64,000 nucleotides of DNA from Pseudoclavibacter endophyticus. Lineage in GTDB: Bacteria > Actinomycetota > Actinomycetes > Actinomycetales > Microbacteriaceae. The position numbers were made by a program, and so were the translations under genes. The stretch covers positions 62,001 through 126,000 of the forward strand of contig NZ_WBJY01000002.1 of the NCBI RefSeq assembly GCF_008831085.1, written 5' to 3'. Shown here one piece after another: positions 17,322 to 26,459 of this stretch (positions are counted from its first letter, which is position 1; every line of letters begins with the position of its first letter). Under the pieces are notes generated by a model. That model was not told the origin of the DNA. It worked only from the letters and a program-made list of their open reading frames with translations, and did no database searches.

Positions 17322-18181
17322 CGGCCGTCACCTCGCCACCGAACGGCGACGTTCGAAAGCGCGGGCCGGAAGATGGGGGCCCGGCGCCCGGGAACCGGCC
17401 GGCCGTGCTCCTCCGGGAGCGACCGTGGTTCCTCGTGGCGCTGCCGTGGGTGACGACGGCCGCGATCATCGCGCTGCAAGAGGTCCTGAGCCGAGTGGGC
17501 TTCTTCCCGCCAGAGGTGCCGCCGTTCTCGGTGACCTTCGGGGCCGCCGTGCAGCTCATGCTCACGGGCACGTTCTGGGTGAGCTTCGTCGCGACGGTCC
17601 AGCAGCTCGCGATCGGGCTCATCGTCGGCGTCGTCGGGGGCGTCGCGCTCGGTGTGGCGGTCGGTGCGATTCCGCTGCTCTACCGGTTACTGCACTACGT
17701 ACTCGACTTCTTGCGGTTCATCCCCGCGGTCGTGTACTTGCCCATCCTGATCCTCGTGATGGGGGCGAAGCCCGAAACGGCGTATGTGCTCGCTGCGGTC
17801 GGCACCATCTGGCCGATGCTCTACCAGACGTACTACGGCGTCGTCGGCGTCTCGCCGATCCTGAAGGACACCGGCCGCGTGTTCGGGCTCACGAGAAGGC
17901 AGCAGCTGCGCAACATCGTGTTGCCCGCCGTCTCGCCGTTCATGGCGACCGGCCTGCGCATCGCCGCATCCCACGCGCTCGTCGTCGTCGTGGCGGTCCA
18001 GATCATTACGACGGTGGAGGGCCTCGGGCGCGACATCGCGGTGTACGCCACGAACGGCGTCTACCCCGAGATGTACGCGCTCGTCGGCATCGTCGGCCTG
18101 GTCGGCGTGCTCATCAACGTCGTGCTGGAGCGCACCGAGCGCCGAATGCTCCACTGGCACGCGTCGTATAGGGAGAAGTGA
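17318..18181 (+). CDS. TauC/SsuC-type ABC permease (1)
   Basis: This 287-residue permease of the BPD_transp_1 (nitrate/sulfonate/taurine) group starts at an ATG overlapping the previous stop (ATGA). A polar 30-residue N terminus precedes about six membrane segments; the cytoplasmic EAA-type loop lies around residue 185 (GLTRRQQLRNIVLPAVSPFMATGLRI). It pairs with the next permease as a heterodimeric channel. Confidence 0.92.
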   Translation: MTAVTSPPNGDVRKRGPEDGGPAPGNRPAVLLRERPWFLVALPWVTTAAIIALQEVLSRVGFFPPEVPPFSVTFGAAVQLMLTGTFWVSFVATVQQLAIGLIVGVVGGVALGVAVGAIPLLYRLLHYVLDFLRFIPAVVYLPILILVMGAKPETAYVLAAVGTIWPMLYQTYYGVVGVSPILKDTGRVFGLTRRQQLRNIVLPAVSPFMATGLRIAASHALVVVVAVQIITTVEGLGRDIAVYATNGVYPEMYALVGIVGLVGVLINVVLERTERRMLHWHASYREK

Positions 18182-18183
18182 TC

Positions 18184-18981
18184 GTGACCACTGCAACGAC
18201 CGCCGCGCCGCTGAAGCTCGGCCGCCAGGTGAATCGAGTGCTCATCTCGGTCATCGTGCCCATCGCAATCCTCGTCGCCTGGTGGGTGGTGTCGCTCGGC
18301 AGCACCTCCCCCTTCTTTCCGCCGCTGCGCGACATCATGGTCAGGCTCGGCGAGGATTGGCTCCTCACGAGGGTCGTGACGGATGTCTTTCCCAGCCTGC
18401 TGCGGATGTTCGCCGGCTTCGCCATCGCGCTGGTGATCGGCGTCGGCCTCGGTGCCGTCCTCGGCCGGCAGCCGCTCGTGGCGAGGGCGCTCAACCCGGT
18501 GTTGCAGTTCGGCCGTGCCCTTCCGGCGACCGCGCTCGTGCCGGTGAGCATCGTGCTCATGGGCATCGGCGACACCCCGAAGATCGCGCTCATCGCCTTC
18601 GTGACGGTCTTTCCCGTCATGCTCAACACGATCGACGGTGTTCGCAACGTCGATCTCGTGCTCGAGGACGTGTGCGGTACGTACCGCCTGACGCGCAAGC
18701 AGCGGCTCCTGAACGTGCAGCTGCCGGCGGCCGGGCCGCAGATCCTCGCGGGCATGCGGATCGCGTTGAGCGTCGCGTTCGTGATGATGGTCGTCACCGA
18801 GCTCGTCGCCGCGACGAACGGCATCGGCTACGTGACGCTGCAGGCGCAGCAGAACTTCCACGTGACCCTGATGTGGTCGGGCATGTTGCTGCTGGGAATC
18901 CTCGGCGTCCTCATCAACGGACTATTCATTTTGGTCGAGCGAAGAATGCTTCGCTGGTACAAGCAAGATTCGGGAGAGTAA
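18184..18981 (+). CDS. TauC/SsuC-type ABC permease (2)
   Basis: This 265-residue permease is the partner of the preceding one. The GTG at 18184 is preferred over the GTG at 18178 because AGGGAG is then eight bases upstream; the latter overlaps the previous stop. The EAA-type loop reads YRLTRKQRLLNVQLPAAGPQ near residue 165, and the protein ends in a basic tail after the last helix. Two different permeases in a TauABC-type operon are less common than a homodimer. Confidence 0.9.
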   Translation: MTTATTAAPLKLGRQVNRVLISVIVPIAILVAWWVVSLGSTSPFFPPLRDIMVRLGEDWLLTRVVTDVFPSLLRMFAGFAIALVIGVGLGAVLGRQPLVARALNPVLQFGRALPATALVPVSIVLMGIGDTPKIALIAFVTVFPVMLNTIDGVRNVDLVLEDVCGTYRLTRKQRLLNVQLPAAGPQILAGMRIALSVAFVMMVVTELVAATNGIGYVTLQAQQNFHVTLMWSGMLLLGILGVLINGLFILVERRMLRWYKQDSGE

Positions 18982-18983
18982 CC

Positions 18984-19802
18984 ATGCTGACTGTCGAGCA
19001 TTTGCAGAAGTCGTACATTTCGAACGGGCAATCCCTCGAAGTATTGCGCGACGTTTCCTTCCAGGTCGAGGCGGGGGAATTCGTCACCGTCGTCGGGCCG
19101 TCGGGCGCGGGCAAGACCACGCTGCTTCGCTGCCTCGCGGGCCTGCTCCCGCGCACGAGCGGCAAGGTCATGCTCACGCGTACGGGCAAGATGATCGACT
19201 CGCCGCCGCCGGAGGTCGCGTGCGTCTTTCAGGACTACAGCCGTTCACTCATGCCCTGGTCGAAGGTCGAGCGCAATGTCGCCCTCCCGCTCGAGAACAC
19301 CATCAAGGACCGTCGGGAGCGACGAAAGGTCGTGGCGGACGCCCTGCACGAGGTCGGTCTCGATGGATTCGCCGACAGCTATCCGTGGCAGCTTTCGGGG
19401 GGCATGCAGCAGCGCGTCGCGATCGCGAGGGCACTCGCCTATAAGCCGGAGTTCCTCATCATGGACGAGCCGTTCGCGTCGGTGGATGCGCAGACTCGCG
19501 CCGACCTCGAAGACCTGACGTTGCGCGTTCGGCAGGATGCCGGCCTCACCGTCATGCTCGTGACGCACGACATCGACGAGGCCGTGTACCTCGGCGACCG
19601 GGTGGTCGTGATGTCGGGCCGGCCGACGGTGGTCACGGAGGTGATCGACGTTGATCTGCCGAGGCCGCGCAGCCAAGTGAAGACGAAGGCGCTGCCCCGC
19701 TTCGCCGAACTGCGCACCCGGGTTGCGACGCTGATCGCCGAGGCGAGCGCCGCCAGCTCGTCGCGCGCCGGCGGCGACGCGGGGAGCGGTCAGGCGGCAT
19801 GA
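18984..19802 (+). CDS. TauB/SsuB-type ABC ATP-binding protein
   Basis: This 272-residue ATPase powers the preceding permeases. Walker A GPSGAGKTT lies near residue 39, the Q loop VFQDYSRSLMPW near 80, signature LSGGMQQRVAIARA near 135 and Walker B FLIMDEPFAS near 156, with the H loop VTHDIDEA. GGGAG lies before the ATG, which follows the permease stop by two bases. The C terminus is Ala/Ser rich. The stop overlaps the next start (ATGA). Confidence 0.93.
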   Translation: MLTVEHLQKSYISNGQSLEVLRDVSFQVEAGEFVTVVGPSGAGKTTLLRCLAGLLPRTSGKVMLTRTGKMIDSPPPEVACVFQDYSRSLMPWSKVERNVALPLENTIKDRRERRKVVADALHEVGLDGFADSYPWQLSGGMQQRVAIARALAYKPEFLIMDEPFASVDAQTRADLEDLTLRVRQDAGLTVMLVTHDIDEAVYLGDRVVVMSGRPTVVTEVIDVDLPRPRSQVKTKALPRFAELRTRVATLIAEASAASSSRAGGDAGSGQAA

Positions 19803-21511
19803 CGGCGAACGGCGCGGTGACGTCCGAGCACGTGGCCGGGGCGACGCGAGCGACGACCGTTGCCGAGGCCGTGGCGGCGGCCGCGCGGGACCTTGGCGCC
19901 GACGACGTCTTCACCCTGATGGGCGGCACCAATCTGCGCGTCGTGCATCACCTCGGCGATCGGGGCGCGCGCCTGCATCATCTTCGTCACGAGAACGGGG
20001 CGATCGGCGCCGCGGATGGATACGCGCGAGCCTCCGATCGTGTCGGCTGGAGCAGCGTCACGCACGGCCCGGGCTTCACCAACGCCGTCACGGCGCTGCG
20101 AACCGCCGTGCTCGCGCGAAGCCCGCAGGTCATGATCATGGCCGACACGACTGGCGTGCCACCGAGGCAGGCGCCGTTTGAGGTCGGCGTGCAGGGGCTG
20201 ACGCCCGACATGATCCTCGCGACGATCGGGGTGCCGATCGTGAGGGTGAGCGCGCGCAGCGCCTCCAGCGACACGGCGAGGGCGCACGCCATGGCGGCCG
20301 AGCAGCGGCTGCCCGTCGCGCTCATCATCCCGTTCGGCGTCGAAGTCGCGCCAAGCCCGATGGAGCCCGCAGCCGGCGCATCGAGCACGGCGGCACCCCG
20401 GCGCGCGCTGGCGGATGCCGAGGAGAGCAGTCCGGATGGCGGCCGACCCGAGCGAGGTGACATCGACGAGGTCGAGCGTGTCCTCCGATCGGCGAAGCGC
20501 ATCGTGATCCTCGCCGGTCGCGGCGCAGCGGCGCCCGAGGCGGTGCTCCAGCTGGGTGCACTTGCAGACGCGTGCGGGGCGTACCTTGCAACGTCCGTCA
20601 GGGCGGTCGGGCTGTTCGAGGGATCGCCCGCGAATCTCGGCATCTTCGGTGGCTTCTCCCACGCGGCTGCTCGCGCGACCATTCACGGTGCCGATTGCAT
20701 CATTGCCATCGGCGCGAGCCTCAACCACTTGCAGACCCGTGCCGACACCTATCTACATGGCGCGACGCTCGTGCACGTCGACGCCGATCCGCACGCGATC
20801 GGACGTTTCAATCGGGCCGACGTCAGCGTCTGCGGCGACGCCGCCCGCGTCGCTGAGGAGCTGCTCGCGCGCTTCGAGGCACGACCACTGGAGCCGCCGC
20901 GGCACCTGCCAGATGCCCCGGACCGGATCAGCTACGTCGACGTGTCGCGGCCGGGAGAGCTTGATCCGCGGACCCTCACCGAGCGACTCGACGAGCTGCT
21001 GCCGCCCGACCGGACGATCGTGGTCGATGGCGGCCACTTCACGGTGTGGCCCATCTGCTTCATGCGGCACGAGGCGCCCACCGCGCTGATCTGGACGTGC
21101 GATTTCGGCGCGATCGGCTGCGGTTTCGGCCCGAGCATCGGGGTCGCGACGGCCAGGAACGACCGCTTGACGGCGCTGTTCATCGGCGATTGCGGTTTCT
21201 ATATGACGCTCGGCGAACTCGAGGTGGCCGTGCGTGAGGAACTGCCGCTGCTCGTGGCGTGCTACAACGACGGGGCAGCCGGGTCCGAGGTGCTGATTGC
21301 CGATCAGGCCGGGCTCCCGACCGACGAGGCCATCTTCGGGCGGGCCGATCTCGCGCAGGTGGCGAGAGGCCTCGGCGCCGCCGGGGTCGCCATCGACCGG
21401 CTCGACGACCTCGCTCCCGCGCTGGCCGCCTGGGATCGCCGCGGGCCACTCGTCCTCGACTGCCGCATTACGCGCGACGTCCGCTCACCCGCCCGCACAC
21501 ACGCCACGTGA
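19799..21511 (+). CDS. thiamine-diphosphate-dependent enzyme (decarboxylase/acetolactate-synthase family)
   Basis: This 570-residue ThDP enzyme has the three-domain order of acetolactate synthase, benzoylformate decarboxylase and oxalyl-CoA decarboxylase. The catalytic Glu lies in RHENGAIGAADGYAR near residue 66, a central domain spans about 205-345, and the cofactor motif GDCGFYMTLGELEVA...CYND lies near 463-490. The usual GDG is GDC here; the Asp and the distal Asn that hold magnesium remain. It is translationally coupled to the transporter ATPase and followed by two flavin enzymes, so a 2-oxo acid decarboxylation after import is plausible: a 2-hydroxy acid oxidised by the FMN enzyme would give its substrate. 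Exact substrate unknown. Confidence 0.85.
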   Translation: MTANGAVTSEHVAGATRATTVAEAVAAAARDLGADDVFTLMGGTNLRVVHHLGDRGARLHHLRHENGAIGAADGYARASDRVGWSSVTHGPGFTNAVTALRTAVLARSPQVMIMADTTGVPPRQAPFEVGVQGLTPDMILATIGVPIVRVSARSASSDTARAHAMAAEQRLPVALIIPFGVEVAPSPMEPAAGASSTAAPRRALADAEESSPDGGRPERGDIDEVERVLRSAKRIVILAGRGAAAPEAVLQLGALADACGAYLATSVRAVGLFEGSPANLGIFGGFSHAAARATIHGADCIIAIGASLNHLQTRADTYLHGATLVHVDADPHAIGRFNRADVSVCGDAARVAEELLARFEARPLEPPRHLPDAPDRISYVDVSRPGELDPRTLTERLDELLPPDRTIVVDGGHFTVWPICFMRHEAPTALIWTCDFGAIGCGFGPSIGVATARNDRLTALFIGDCGFYMTLGELEVAVREELPLLVACYNDGAAGSEVLIADQAGLPTDEAIFGRADLAQVARGLGAAGVAIDRLDDLAPALAAWDRRGPLVLDCRITRDVRSPARTHAT

Positions 21512-23046
21512 GCGAAGGGGAGGTGCCGGGCACAGGGGCGGTCGACGTCGACGTGGCGATCATCGGCTCCGGTGCCGCCGGCATCGCGGCGGGCATCGAG
21601 GCCCTGGACGCAGGTGCGAGCGTGCTGGTGTTCGAAGCCGAGTCCGACCCGGGTGGCGCGGCCATCATATCCGGAGGCGGGTGCCTGCTCGTGGGCACCT
21701 CCCTGCAAGCGCGCCTCGGCATCCGCGACAGCCCCGCCCTCGCTTTCGACGACTGGATGTCGCTCGGCGGGCCGACGGCCGATGCGGAGTGGGCGCGCCG
21801 CTACGTCGAGGCGTCGGCCCGCGAGGTCGGCGTGTGGGCGGAGCGGTTCGGTGTCGAATGGACCGACATCGTGCAGCATGAGGGCAACTCCGTGCCCCGA
21901 TGGGCGAGGCCCAGGCTCGGTGGGTTCGGGCTCATGCGTGCTCTGCTCGCGGCCTTCCGCGCGCGGGGCGGTGCGTTGCGCACCTCGGCGTCTGCCGAGC
22001 GCCTCGCCCTGCGCGCCGCTGCCGGCGGGGACGCGGGGCGCGGACCTGGCCGGGCGGTCGAGCTCGACATCGCGATTCGCGGTGGCACGATCAGGGTGCA
22101 CGCCACGTCGCTCGTCGTCGCGACAGGCGGGTTCGCCTCGAATCTCGAACTCGTGCTCCGTCACCGCCCAGATCTGGCGGCAGCCGACATCCGCGTCGGG
22201 TCCGGGCCCGGAGCCACCGGCCGGGGCCACGCCCTCGTTGAATCGATCGGCGGCACCATGACGAACCTCGACAAGATCTGGTGCTATCCGTACGGCATCC
22301 CCGATCCACGCGAGGCGATGCCCGAGCATGGCGTGGCGTTCCGGCGCGTGCCCGGCAATATCTGGATCAACCGACGCGGGCAGCGCTTCCACAACGAAGA
22401 GCTGTCGGGCGGCATGAGCGGTGCGGCGGCCGTGCTCGGCCAGCTCCCGGGGCGAAGCTGGGCGATCATCGACGCCGGCATGACCGTGGAGCTCGAACTG
22501 GCCAATCCGCCGTACCAGCGAGACGGGCGGCCTGATCGCTCAGCCATCGCGCGCTTCCTCGAGCACTCACCGCACGTCGCCACGGCGCCGACGCTTGACG
22601 AACTCGCCCAGCGCATTGGGGTGCCGGCAGCAGCGCTCGCCGCGACGGTCGCGTCATACAACGGTGCCGGCGCGGCGCGGCGCGGGGCGGCGGCCGATGA
22701 GTTCGGGCGGGCAATCGCGGGGCGCCGGCCCATCGCGGAGCCGCCGTTCACGGCCCTCGAGATGCGGCTGCTGGCACGCAAGACCCTCGGGGGCGTGCGC
22801 ACCGACCTGCGGTGCCGCGTCGTGGACGACAAGGGGCGGCCGATCGCCGGGGTCTTCGCGGCCGGTGAGGTGTCCGGCATGGCTGGCGGGCGTATCAACG
22901 GCGCCGCCGCGCTCGAGGGAACCATGCTCGGGCCGTCGCTGCTCAGTGGCAGGGTGGCCGGCGCGTGGGCCGCGCACGCCGCCGGATTCGGCAACGGCTG
23001 GCGCGTCGCCGCTGGGATTGGGAGCGGGGGAGACGCGGATGCATGA
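21508..23046 (+). CDS. FAD-dependent oxidoreductase, fumarate-reductase/KstD-like
   Basis: This 512-residue flavoprotein of the FAD_binding_2 family includes fumarate reductase flavoprotein subunits, 3-ketosteroid dehydrogenases and tricarballylate dehydrogenase. The N terminus has VDVDVAIIGSGAAGIAAGIEA (dinucleotide fold GSGAAG) near residue 18 and FEAESDPGGAA. TGGFASNLEL lies near 208, and the C terminus carries the family GRINGAAALEGTMLGPSLLSG. The GTG at 21508 overlaps the previous stop; GTG 21523 is an alternative. It would insert or remove a double bond next to an acid or keto group. It sits between the ThDP and FMN enzymes. Confidence 0.85.
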   Translation: MSEGEVPGTGAVDVDVAIIGSGAAGIAAGIEALDAGASVLVFEAESDPGGAAIISGGGCLLVGTSLQARLGIRDSPALAFDDWMSLGGPTADAEWARRYVEASAREVGVWAERFGVEWTDIVQHEGNSVPRWARPRLGGFGLMRALLAAFRARGGALRTSASAERLALRAAAGGDAGRGPGRAVELDIAIRGGTIRVHATSLVVATGGFASNLELVLRHRPDLAAADIRVGSGPGATGRGHALVESIGGTMTNLDKIWCYPYGIPDPREAMPEHGVAFRRVPGNIWINRRGQRFHNEELSGGMSGAAAVLGQLPGRSWAIIDAGMTVELELANPPYQRDGRPDRSAIARFLEHSPHVATAPTLDELAQRIGVPAAALAATVASYNGAGAARRGAAADEFGRAIAGRRPIAEPPFTALEMRLLARKTLGGVRTDLRCRVVDDKGRPIAGVFAAGEVSGMAGGRINGAAALEGTMLGPSLLSGRVAGAWAAHAAGFGNGWRVAAGIGSGGDADA

Positions 23047-24310
23047 CGAGGCCGGGCATGCCGGCAATTGGCTCCCGGCGCGACGGCTGCCTCACGTCTC
23101 CGAGATCGCCGGGCTTTTTGAGCGACCGAAGCGGGGCCAGGGCGGCCGGGCCCTGTGCCGGTCGCACAGCATCGCCGATCTCCGCGATCGCGCCCGGGCG
23201 CGTGTGCCTCGAATGGTGTTCGACTTCATCGACGGGGGCGCCGGTGAAGAGCTCACGCTCCGCCGCAACGCGCGAGCGTTCGCCGATGTCACGTTCGCGC
23301 CGCGCGTGCTGCGCGACGTGTCGGTCGTCGAAACGGGCCGCGACATGCTCGGCTTCGCGGCGGAACTGCCGCTCTGGCTCGCCCCCGCCGGCATGACCCG
23401 CGCCGTGCACGCGCACGGTGAGATCGGTGCGGCGCGCGCGGCGGCGCGGGCGGGCGTTCCGTACGTGCTCTCGACGATGGCGTCGACTTCGCCCGAGGTG
23501 CTCGCGGCGCACGCGCCGGACGCGCGGCGATGGTTTCAGCTCTACCTGTGGCGCGACCGCGGCTTCTCGCGCGAGATCGTCGAGCGCGCACGCGACGCCG
23601 GGTTCAGCGCGCTCGTGCTCACGGTCGACGTGCCCGTCGCGGGCGAACGACTGCGCGACGTGCGCAACGGGATGACGCTGCCGCCTGCGTTGACGCGCCG
23701 CACGGCGCTCAATATCGCGCGGTATCCGCGCTGGTGGTTCGACATGCTCACGCGCGAACCGCTTGGGTCGGCCGCCGTCAGCCGGCCCGGCGAAGCGCTC
23801 GTCGATCGGGTCGGCCGCATCTTCGATCCGACCGCGACGCTGCGCGACCTCGACTGGTTGCGGGAGGTTTGGTCGGGGCCGATCGTGGTCAAAGGCGTCG
23901 GATCGGTCGCCGGTGCTGTCGAGGTCGCTGAGCGCGGCGTCGACGCCCTGGTCGTGTCGAACCACGGCGGGCGCCAACTCGAGCACGCACCCGCGACGCT
24001 CGAGCTGGTGCCTGCGGTGCGCGCCGCCGTCGGAGCCGGCCTCCCGGTCTTCGTCGACGGCGGAGTACGGTCGGGCGAGCACATCGCGGCCGCGATCGCC
24101 GCAGGTGCCGACGCGGTCGGCATCGGCCGGGCCTACCTCTATGGGCTCGCGGCCGGCGGGGAGCGCGGCGTCGATCGCAGCCTCGAGATTCTCGGTTCCG
24201 GGCTCCGGCGCACCATGGCGCTGCTCGGCGCGCCCCGCCTCGATGACCTCGACGCGACGCTGCTCGATCCTGTGCCCGGCTGCGAGCGGTCCGGGAGCGG
24301 CCCGCGTTAG
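23039..24310 (+). CDS. FMN-dependent 2-hydroxyacid dehydrogenase/oxidase
   Basis: This 423-residue TIM-barrel flavoenzyme belongs to the lactate/mandelate/glycolate oxidase family. It should oxidise a 2-hydroxy acid to the 2-oxo acid. The N-terminal region has the SIADLRDRARARVPRMVFDFIDGGAGEE block near residue 44. The catalytic His lies in VVSNHGGRQLEHAPATLE near 303, and the flavin phosphate site is VFVDGGVRSGEH near 338 with GIGRAYLYGLA. FQLYLWRDR near 164 is also typical. The start has a GGGGGAG stretch upstream and overlaps the previous gene by eight bases. A 40-residue N-terminal extension precedes the family core. It ends the operon and overlaps the convergent IclR gene by four bases. 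Confidence 0.9.
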   Translation: MHDEAGHAGNWLPARRLPHVSEIAGLFERPKRGQGGRALCRSHSIADLRDRARARVPRMVFDFIDGGAGEELTLRRNARAFADVTFAPRVLRDVSVVETGRDMLGFAAELPLWLAPAGMTRAVHAHGEIGAARAAARAGVPYVLSTMASTSPEVLAAHAPDARRWFQLYLWRDRGFSREIVERARDAGFSALVLTVDVPVAGERLRDVRNGMTLPPALTRRTALNIARYPRWWFDMLTREPLGSAAVSRPGEALVDRVGRIFDPTATLRDLDWLREVWSGPIVVKGVGSVAGAVEVAERGVDALVVSNHGGRQLEHAPATLELVPAVRAAVGAGLPVFVDGGVRSGEHIAAAIAAGADAVGIGRAYLYGLAAGGERGVDRSLEILGSGLRRTMALLGAPRLDDLDATLLDPVPGCERSGSGPR

Positions 24311-25092
24311 CTCGCCGAGTACTCGCTGCCGAGGTGGACGCTCAGCTCGTGCGCGCTGTCGAGGAGCAACTCGAGATGGCGTGAGCACAGCTCATCGAGT
24401 TCGACGGCCGTCGAGGAGATACCGAGCGCGGCGAAGACCCGGCCGTCGGTGCCGCGAACGGGCACGGCGACGGCTCGGATGCCCTCCTCCAGTTCCTGAT
24501 CGGCCTGCGCGTACCCTCGCCGGCGCACGTCGTCGAGGCGCTCGCGGAGCGCCTGCTCGGTGCGGATGGTGCGTGGTGTCAGCGGTGACAGCTCGGTCGC
24601 GGAGACGTAGCGATCGAGATCGGTCGGGGACAGATCGGCGAGCAGCACCTGTCCCATGGCGCTCGCGTAGGCGGGCAGCCGGGTACCGACGGCCAACGTG
24701 AGGTGGGCGAGTCGGCGCGTCGAGACGCGGTTGAGGTACACGATGTCCTCACCGTCCAGCGCCGCGAGGGTGCACGCCTCGCGTGCCTCGGAAACGACGC
24801 GTTCCATGACCGGCTGAGCGAGGGCCGTGAGGTCGAGCGAGTTCGCGTAGGCATAGCCGATGGAGAGCACCCTGGGCGTGAGCGAGTACTTGCGCCCGGA
24901 CACGCGGACATAGCCGAGCGACGTGAGTGTCAGTAGGAGACGGCGTGCCGTTGGCCGGCTGAGGCCGGTCGCCTGAGCTGTCTCGGTCAGCGACAGTTCA
25001 GGCCCGTGGTCGGCGAAGGCCTGGATGACGGCGAGACCGCGCTCGAGCGATTGCACGTAGTCGCGATCGTCGACGTCGCGGGGCTCCTTCAA
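24307..25092 (-). CDS. IclR-family transcriptional regulator
   Basis: This 261-residue protein has the IclR winged helix (YVQSLERGLAVIQAF, LSLTETAQATGLSRPTARRLLLTL) and the effector domain (RLPAYASAMGQVLLADL, GYAQADQELEEGIRAVAVPV). The reading frame begins at a TTG with GGAG 11 bases upstream; no better ATG or GTG is available before the helix. It is convergent with the transporter/ThDP/FMN operon and probably controls it. The 157 bases upstream hold no gene. Confidence 0.88.
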   Translation of the reverse strand: MKEPRDVDDRDYVQSLERGLAVIQAFADHGPELSLTETAQATGLSRPTARRLLLTLTSLGYVRVSGRKYSLTPRVLSIGYAYANSLDLTALAQPVMERVVSEAREACTLAALDGEDIVYLNRVSTRRLAHLTLAVGTRLPAYASAMGQVLLADLSPTDLDRYVSATELSPLTPRTIRTEQALRERLDDVRRRGYAQADQELEEGIRAVAVPVRGTDGRVFAALGISSTAVELDELCSRHLELLLDSAHELSVHLGSEYSAS

Positions 25093-25249
25093 GATTGGCC
25101 GGTCTCCGTTGCTCTCGATCTGGTGTGCGCTTCCCTGCCCATCGGCGGGCCGCCGCCGCGAGGCGCAGTCGAGGCGCCGCGCATCAGCCTAGCCAGTGCG
25201 TGGTCTCGCGCCGCGTCGCCAACGCCGCGCAACCGGCCTGCGCCGCCTC

Positions 25250-26368
25250 CTATGGCTGCGAGATCCGCACGATCGGCTTCACGACCTCGCCCGAGAGGCT
25301 GTCGGCGATGGCCGTCTCGATGTCGGCGAGCTCGTAGAACTTCACGAGCTCGTCGAACGGGAACCGGCCCTGCGCGTGCAGCGCGATGAGCGCCGGGATG
25401 AACTCCGCGCTCGACGAGCCCCCGCCGAGCGTGCCGACGATGCGCTTGCCCCACAGGGCGGGCTGGTGCTCGACGCTGAACGACGAGCCGGCCGGGGCGC
25501 CACCGACGAGGATGACGGTTCCGAGCATCCCGATCAGCGACACGGCCTGCTCGATCACCGCGATCGCGCCCGTGCACTCGATCGCGTAGTCGACGCGGCC
25601 GCCGCACGCGGCGAGGATCTGCTCGGAGGCGTCATCGGCGCGCCCGTTCACGACCGCCGTCGCTCCGTATTTGGTCGCGAGCTCGAGCCGCGAGTCGTGC
25701 AGGTCGACCGCCACGATCGCGGCCGCCGGGGTCGAGCGCGCCGCCATGACCGCGGCAAGGCCGACGGCTCCCGCGCCGAACACGACGATCGTGTCGCCGG
25801 GCTGCGGCTTGGCCGTGTTGAGCACGGCGCCGGCGCCGGTGCTGATGCCGCAGGCAAGCGGACCGAGCAGTTCGAGCGGGGCCGACTGGTCGACCTTGAT
25901 GAGCGAGCTCGCGAGGGCAATCGAGTACGTCGCGAACGACGACTGGCCGAAGAAGTGACCCGAGATCGGCGTGCCGTCTTCGCGTCGATAGGCGCTCTCA
26001 CCGGCATTCGGGCCCTTGAACCGCACGCCGGAGGCGACGGCGGGGCCAGTCTGCTCGCAGTACTTGGGTTCGCCGCGGCGGCAGTTGCGGCACACGCCGC
26101 AGAACGCCCAGCCCATGACGACGTGGTCCCCGACCGCGACCTCCGTGACGCCCTCGCCGACCGCGTCGACAACGCCCGCGCCCTCGTGCCCGAGCACGCC
26201 GGGCAGGGGCAACGGCAGGTCGCCGTCCCTCGTGATCTTGTCGGTGTGGCACACCCCGGTCGCGACGAGGCGCACACGCACCTCGCCGACGCCGGGGTCG
26301 TCGAGCGTCAGTTGCTCGAGTTCGATGCGGGCGCCCGTGTGGTCGGCGACGGCTGCGGTGATCTGCAT
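25250..26368 (-). CDS. zinc-dependent aryl-alcohol-type dehydrogenase
   Basis: This 372-residue class III-like medium-chain dehydrogenase resembles benzyl alcohol dehydrogenases. Zinc ligands are Cys40, His61-Glu62 and Cys173 (catalytic) and Cys90, Cys93, Cys96 and Cys104 (structural). GAGAVG at 198-203 and the Asp of AVDLH mark the NAD fold. The insertion around residues 105-135 is the loop seen in glutathione-independent class III relatives. AGAGGAG precedes the ATG. It follows a GntR gene on the same strand and faces an aldehyde dehydrogenase across the divergent promoter region, implying sequential alcohol and aldehyde oxidation. Confidence 0.9.
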   Translation of the reverse strand: MQITAAVADHTGARIELEQLTLDDPGVGEVRVRLVATGVCHTDKITRDGDLPLPLPGVLGHEGAGVVDAVGEGVTEVAVGDHVVMGWAFCGVCRNCRRGEPKYCEQTGPAVASGVRFKGPNAGESAYRREDGTPISGHFFGQSSFATYSIALASSLIKVDQSAPLELLGPLACGISTGAGAVLNTAKPQPGDTIVVFGAGAVGLAAVMAARSTPAAAIVAVDLHDSRLELATKYGATAVVNGRADDASEQILAACGGRVDYAIECTGAIAVIEQAVSLIGMLGTVILVGGAPAGSSFSVEHQPALWGKRIVGTLGGGSSSAEFIPALIALHAQGRFPFDELVKFYELADIETAIADSLSGEVVKPIVRISQP

Positions 26369-26459
26369 GGCTGCTCCTCTGCTGCGATACGGTCGAAGGG
26401 ATTGCGGCGGTGCGGTCGGAGATGCGGATGCTCGGCTCGGGGCGGTGCCGGGCGGTTGG

